The notes below the pieces were generated by a model, which did not search any database, had not been told where the DNA came from, and saw only the letters and a program-made list of their open reading frames with translations. From NCBI GenBank assembly GCA_011800805.1, contig MPNW01001184.1, forward strand, positions 28,241-39,253: a stretch of 11,013 nt of DNA, in the 5' to 3' direction. The translations under genes and the position numbers were made by a program. Below, one piece after another: positions 7,995 to 11,013 of the stretch. The DNA is from Hirudo medicinalis (taxonomy: Eukaryota; Annelida; Clitellata; Hirudinida; Hirudinidae). Within the stretch, counting starts at the first letter, position 1. Every line of letters starts with the position of its first letter.

Positions 7995-9193
7995 TTGATA
8001 ATAATGATAATGATAATGATAATAATGATAATAATAATATTGATATTAATAATAATAATATTAATATTGATAGTAATAATAATAATAATAATAAATATTA
8101 AATATTAAACATTAGCGTTATCATTTTATATAATGTGATGTAAATCATAACTAATATGTTAATTAGCTGTGATTTACATGCAGGAAGAAAACATAAACAA
8201 CCTGAGAACCCTAAAGACCTTCCTTGAGATTTCCCTCTTGGAGAGTCCAATCCAGGTGAGCAGATCGACGATCAATAATTGTTGCCAGGTGCAACATGCA
8301 GCCTGATGTTGAGATTATTGTTTGTTGTTGTTGATGATTCTGTTCGTCAACAAGTTATTACGTGTTATTATTGGTAATTTGTTTACTAAAACTGGTAATT
8401 ATGATTACTAATAATATATCCATCCATCCATCCACCCATCCATCCATCTATATAATAGCCATCCATCCATCCGTCCTTATTTTATTCCTCCACCCCATCT
8501 CCATCCTTCCATCCATCTTTCCGAAGGAGCTATCCCACCGGATAGACGGAGCAGCCAGCGGTGTGGTTCAGGAGTTCGTACCCCACAATGGACAAAATCA
8601 ATCCAATGTCGACAAGTGCATGCAAGAGGTGGGTCCATGGGTGTGTAGGTGGGTGGGTGGGTAGACCGGGTGGGTAGATGGGATGGGTGGATAGGTGGGA
8701 TTTTTTGGGTAGCTTTTCCAATTGCAGAATGTTTTCTGTTTTCCATGTGGGTTGACTGTTCACTTGTCATGTTATATTGATGTTGGTCGACTCTGGGATT
8801 TGAAGACGAAATCTTTGAACCACTACTTCAAATAAACCATTAATAATAATAATAATAATATTAATAATAACAATAATAATAACAACAGTAATAATATTAA
8901 TAATATTAATAATAATAATAATAATAATAACAATAATAACAAAAATAACAATGACAACAAAAATAATAACAATAATAATAACAACAGTAATAATATTAAT
9001 AATAATATTAATAATAATAATAATAATAATAAAATTTATCAAATTATGAAGATTTTAAATATTATTGTTTTTATGATTATTATTTGATTCGTGGTTGATT
9101 TAGTTGGAAGGAATGAAGAGCAGTTGGGAGTGGATAGAGAGTTTACTCAAGTGTCTCATAATCCACGTGAGGCAGGCCTCTACTTATTGCCAG
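6820..9193 (+). CDS. Unrecognised multi-exon gene: helical, possibly coiled-coil or spectrin-like protein (partial)
   Basis: Four exons are supported: 6820-7011 (64 codons), 8184-8255 (24), 8527-8628 (34) and 9104-9193 (30). All have lengths divisible by three, no internal stops, and flanking AG and GT signals (donors gtcagt, gtgagc, gtgggt, gttgga; acceptors ttccag, atgcag, ccgaag, tttag). Every junction is phase 0, so the 152 codons join in one frame. The exons begin KLSSHIVTNIKQHN, EENINNLRTLKTFLEIS, ELSHRIDGAASGVVQEF and LEGMKSSWEWIESLLKCL; the last ends IIHVRQASTYCQ. The chain is rich in Leu, Glu, Lys and Asn with heptad-like spacing and few Pro, suggesting alpha-helical bundles or a spectrin-like fold. 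I do not recognise the family. No signal peptide or clear membrane segment is seen. Start and end are missing; a possible first coding exon is at 6469-6516. The introns hold large microsatellites, but the exons themselves are free of repeat sequence. Confidence 0.75.
7278..7428. repeat. (AT)n-rich tract with embedded palindromes
   Basis: About 150 bp of TA repeats are interrupted by short islands. ATATGCT (7334-7340) and its complement AGCATAT (7355-7361) flank a self-complementary TA core, so the whole unit can extrude as a cruciform. It lies in the intron after the 6820-7011 exon. Confidence 0.9.
7519..7580. repeat. (TAA)n microsatellite, about 20 units
   Basis: An essentially perfect run of TAA triplets, the first of several in the 1.2-kb intron between exons 6820-7011 and 8184-8255. 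Confidence 0.95.
7667..7790. repeat. (ATT)n microsatellite in inverse orientation
   Basis: ATT/TTA triplets, perfect at first and then mixed with TTG and GTT. It is complementary to the (TAA)n run at 7519-7580 and to the array starting at 7892. Confidence 0.95.
7877..8100. repeat. (AAC)n then (AAT)n microsatellite, about 220 bp
   Basis: Begins with CAA/AAC units and continues as AAT with AAC, GAT and ATT variants. It ends about 84 bp before the acceptor of exon 8184-8255. Confidence 0.95.
8418..8518. repeat. (CATC)n tetranucleotide repeat before the third exon
   Basis: CATC/ATCC units in three blocks, ending 8 bp before the exon that starts at 8527. It supplies the pyrimidine-rich tract of that acceptor. 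Confidence 0.9.
8637..8700. repeat. (GGTG/GGAT)n repeat after the third exon
   Basis: GGTG, GGGT and GATGG units start 9 bp after the exon end at 8628. The exact 12-mer GGATGGGTGGAT (8681-8692) is the complement of ATCCACCCATCC (8430-8441) in the array on the other side of the exon. Confidence 0.9.
8840..9033. repeat. (AAT)n / (AAC)n microsatellite, about 190 bp
   Basis: AAT triplets with AAC, CAG and ATT variants. A segment with AACAACAGTAATAATATTAA recurs twice, pointing to internal duplication. It fills much of the intron between exons 8527-8628 and 9104-9193. Confidence 0.95.
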
Positions 9194-9201
9194 GTTGGAA
9201 A

Positions 9202-9428
9202 TGTTGTTGTTGATGTTGTTGTTGATGTTGATGTTGTTGCTGCTGTTGATGTTGTTGTTGTTGTTGCTGTTGTTGATGTTGATGTTTTTATTGTTGATGT
9301 TGTTGCTGCTGTTGTTGATGTTGATGTTGTTGTTGTTGATGTTGTTGCTGCTGTTGTTGATGTTGTTGCTGCTGATGTTGTTGTTGCTGCTGTTGCTGTT
9401 GTTGTTGTTGTTGTTGTTGTAGTAGTTG
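9202..9428. repeat. (GTT/GAT/GCT)n compound trinucleotide array
   Basis: About 225 bp of GTT, GAT and GCT triplets begin 8 bp after the last recognised exon of the plus-strand gene. The block GATGTTGTTGCTGCTGTTG recurs, showing internal duplication. Open frames across it (poly-Val/Asp, poly-Leu/Met, or poly-Gln/His on the other strand) follow from the triplet period and are not evidence for a protein. Confidence 0.9.
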
Positions 9429-9548
9429 ACTTTGTGGCGATGTTGATGTTGTTGTTGTAGACTTTATGACGTTGTGTTGCAGCGATGCCAATAAGGAATT
9501 TGTACCCGGTGGCTGACCATGAATAGATTTAAGTCTCCAGGTGTGAAC

Positions 9549-9640
9549 GCCTACAGCACCAGGCAGGACTTGAACTCGACACCTTTCGGTCGAGAACGTC
9601 ACATGCACAGGCATGCTGTACTTAATTGGCTGCTGTAGAC
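9549..9640. repeat. Compact foldback element with closing stem and two hairpins (tRNA/SINE-like candidate)
   Basis: GCCTACAGCA (9549-9558) pairs with TGCTGTAGAC (9631-9640) at nine of ten positions, and the tenth can be a G-U pair in RNA. Inside, CTCGAC (9575-9580) pairs with GTCGAG (9589-9594), and CATGC (9602-9606) pairs with GCATG (9611-9615). On the minus strand CGAGTTCAAGTCC (9579-9567) resembles a pol III B box (GGTTCGANTCC), as in tRNA-derived SINEs. No convincing A box or normal T-arm pairing was found, so this is not called a tRNA. It lies between two GTT arrays. Confidence 0.5.
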
Positions 9641-9680
9641 TTTGCTTAGGAGTTATTGTATGGAATATGATGTGGCTGAG

Positions 9681-9743
9681 TTGTTGTCGTCGTCGTCGTT
9701 GTTGTGTTGCTGTTGTTGTTGTTGTTGCTGTTGTTGTTGTTGA
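9681..9743. repeat. (GTC)n then (GTT)n microsatellite
   Basis: GTC triplets followed by GTT with GCT variants, about 60 bp, to the right of the foldback element. Confidence 0.9.
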
Positions 9744-9831
9744 GTCATTTAAAGATCGAAGCACTGCTTTAAATTCAAAGCCAAGGTTGAGAGAACTTCA
9801 CGTCGACTGCTTGAAATTGGCTCTCTCGAGC

Positions 9832-9953
9832 AGCCGAGCGATCATTTTGCAGCTCAGAGAGAGGTTTTAGTGTCGTCGTCCTCTGTGCTCTCAGTTGGCG
9901 GCTGTATTTTGGACTACTTCGAACGCTCGCTCGGCTCAGATGTTTTGCAGCTC
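9832..9953. repeat. GC-richer patch with inverted and direct short repeats
   Basis: AGCCGAGCGA (9832-9841) has its exact complement TCGCTCGGCT at 9927-9936. TTTTGCAGCTC is present in direct orientation at 9845-9855 and 9943-9953. The patch contains several CpG sites, unlike its surroundings. No exon of the plus-strand gene was recognised here. Confidence 0.5.
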
Positions 9954-10102
9954 TTGCGGCTGTCGTAGCTGGCTGGGTGGTGGATTTGAGTGAATGAGTG
10001 AGTTTTTGGTGAATGAGCTGGTGCATGGTGAATTGCTGCTGAAGCTGCGTTGTCCGATGAGTGAATTGACTTTGTGGAATGAACCAATCGTTGGATTATT
10101 AA

Positions 10103-10359
10103 GTGAGTGAGTGAGTGAGTGAGTGAATGAATGAAAGAAAGAGTGAATGAATGAATGAATGAATGATTGATTGATTGATTGAATGAATGAATGAATGAAT
10201 GAATGAATGAAAGAAAGAGTGAATGAATGATTGATTGAATGAATGATTGAATGAATGAATGAATGAATGAATGAATGAATGAATGAAAGAAAGAGTGAAT
10301 GAATGAATGATTGAATGAATGAATGATTGAATGAATGAATGAATGAATGAATGAGAGAG
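10103..10359. repeat. (TGAA/GTGA)n array with 76-bp higher-order period
   Basis: About 255 bp of GTGA, then TGAA units with TGAT variants. The landmark GAAAGAAAGAGTGAATGAATGA begins at 10133, 10209 and 10285, two intervals of exactly 76 bp. The array has therefore grown by duplication of a long unit as well as by single-tetramer slippage. Confidence 0.9.
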
Positions 10360-10445
10360 GTGTTAAATTGTCACTGACAGTACTAAACCAATCTGGCAGT
10401 TCTTTCAAATGAAATATGTCCGAGAGCTATGGGCTTAAGTGACTC

Positions 10446-10531
10446 CATCATCATCATCATCATCGTCGTCATCATCATCATCATCATCATCATCATCTTC
10501 ACCGTTACCACCACCACTACCACCACCACCA
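10446..10531. repeat. (CAT)n then (CCA)n compound microsatellite
   Basis: CAT/ATC triplets with a short CGT island, turning into ACC/CCA triplets. Confidence 0.9.
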
Positions 10532-10874
10532 GGCAGGGAAATGGCTGGTTGCTAACATTCGGAGACTAGGATGGTTTTATAGGCGGTACGCAGGACACTG
10601 AAAAACTGATTTAAGGCTGCACGGTCGTTCGGGCTTCTTTTACGGCTCCGTGGCGAGTGATTGATCGGCACCTGGAGAGGTTTTACAACCAGATTCACAA
10701 CAATCGCATTGTTCCTCCGACTCTTTTCTAGTCTTTGTTTCCAGACGTTGTCATGGAAAAAGCTGTTTTCCAGGGACATTTTGTTTTGTTCTGAAAATGG
10801 TGGAGACGTACATGCTCCGATTCTTGATTGTATTCACGTCGTGGTTTGTAAGCACAGTACGTAATACGTAATAT
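10532..10874. other. Unique sequence without a recognised gene
   Basis: Non-repetitive and moderately GC-rich. Both strands carry ORFs of 65-75 codons (minus 10779-10552, ending VLRTAYKTILVSEC; plus 10661-10864). No family resemblance was seen. It may hold a further exon of the plus-strand gene, but no phase-0 candidate with good splice sites was found. Confidence 0.3.
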
Positions 10875-10926
<52 letters not shown>

Positions 10927-10975
10927 TAATAATAATAATTATGATGATGATATAATAATAACAACAATAATAATA
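10875..10975. repeat. (AAT)n microsatellite
   Basis: About 100 bp of AAT triplets with AAC and GAT variants near the right edge of the window. Confidence 0.95.
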
Positions 10976-11013
10976 AGAACAACGAGAGCAATAAACCACA
11001 ATAAGGAGGTCAT

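Noticed and set aside
8477..8770. Pro/His-rich minus-strand ORFs
   Set aside because: They arise from the GGTG and CATC arrays and run antisense to a supported exon.
9104..9460. Long plus-strand ORF continuing from the last exon into Val/Asp repeats
   Set aside because: The first 30 codons are a real exon, but a donor (cag|gttgga) ends it at 9193; the rest is the GTT/GAT array.
9549..9640. A true tRNA gene
   Set aside because: The T-arm does not pair properly, no good A box is present, and the closing stem is 10 bp; only a tRNA-like element is supportable.
9288..9764. 158-codon minus-strand ORF with poly-Gln/His
   Set aside because: Its ends lie in microsatellites and its middle crosses the foldback element; no domain is visible.
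10103..10359. CRISPR-like regular repeats
   Set aside because: The 76-bp period is made of TGAA tetramers without unique spacers, in a eukaryotic context.
9914..10408. 164-codon minus-strand ORF of Ser/His/Phe/Ile repeats
   Set aside because: It is the translation of the (TGAA)n array, which stays open because the repeat lacks stops in that frame.
11000..11013. AAGGAGGTCAT resembling a bacterial ribosome binding site
   Set aside because: The window is eukaryotic by its introns and gene content; the match is chance.

Overview
The window looks like nuclear DNA from an invertebrate animal. Genes are split into short exons with GT-AG introns, the intergenic DNA is AT-rich, and simple-sequence arrays are abundant. 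Nothing prokaryotic is supported. The phylum cannot be fixed from this sequence; a marine or other non-vertebrate metazoan fits best.

Three genes can be rebuilt by splicing. (1) Minus strand, about 547-1874: four exons of a classical calpain (cysteine protease, peptidase family C2). They run from the N-terminal region to the exon carrying the catalytic cysteine. The rest of the protease core lies off the left edge and the start codon was not found. (2) Minus strand, 4038-4850: a complete four-exon gene of 82 codons for subunit e of mitochondrial ATP synthase (ATP5ME). All splice phases agree and poly(A) signals follow. (3) Plus strand, 6820-9193, possibly starting at 6469: at least four exons, all phase 0, of a mostly helical protein I cannot identify. 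It continues to the right or off the window. ATP5ME and this gene diverge from an AT-rich spacer of about 1.6-2 kb, while calpain lies downstream of ATP5ME on the same strand. No functional link between the three is evident.

Layout from left to right: 1-330, remnant of a repeated or transposon-associated protein family inside a calpain intron; 547-1874, calpain exons, with a (CAT)n tract against one acceptor; 1875-3080, AT-rich, with a GC-richer fold at 2791-2851; 3087-3401, an unrecognised ORF; 4038-4850, ATP5ME; 4851-6460, intergenic; 6469-9193, the novel gene, its introns full of AT, AAT and CATC arrays; 9202-9743, GTT/GCT arrays on either side of a compact foldback element (9549-9640); 10103-10359, a TGAA array with a 76-bp higher-order period; 10446-10975, further CAT and AAT arrays.

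The best candidate for something undescribed is the plus-strand phase-0 gene. Its third exon sits between complementary CATC and GATG/GGTG arrays. The foldback element at 9549-9640 is second.
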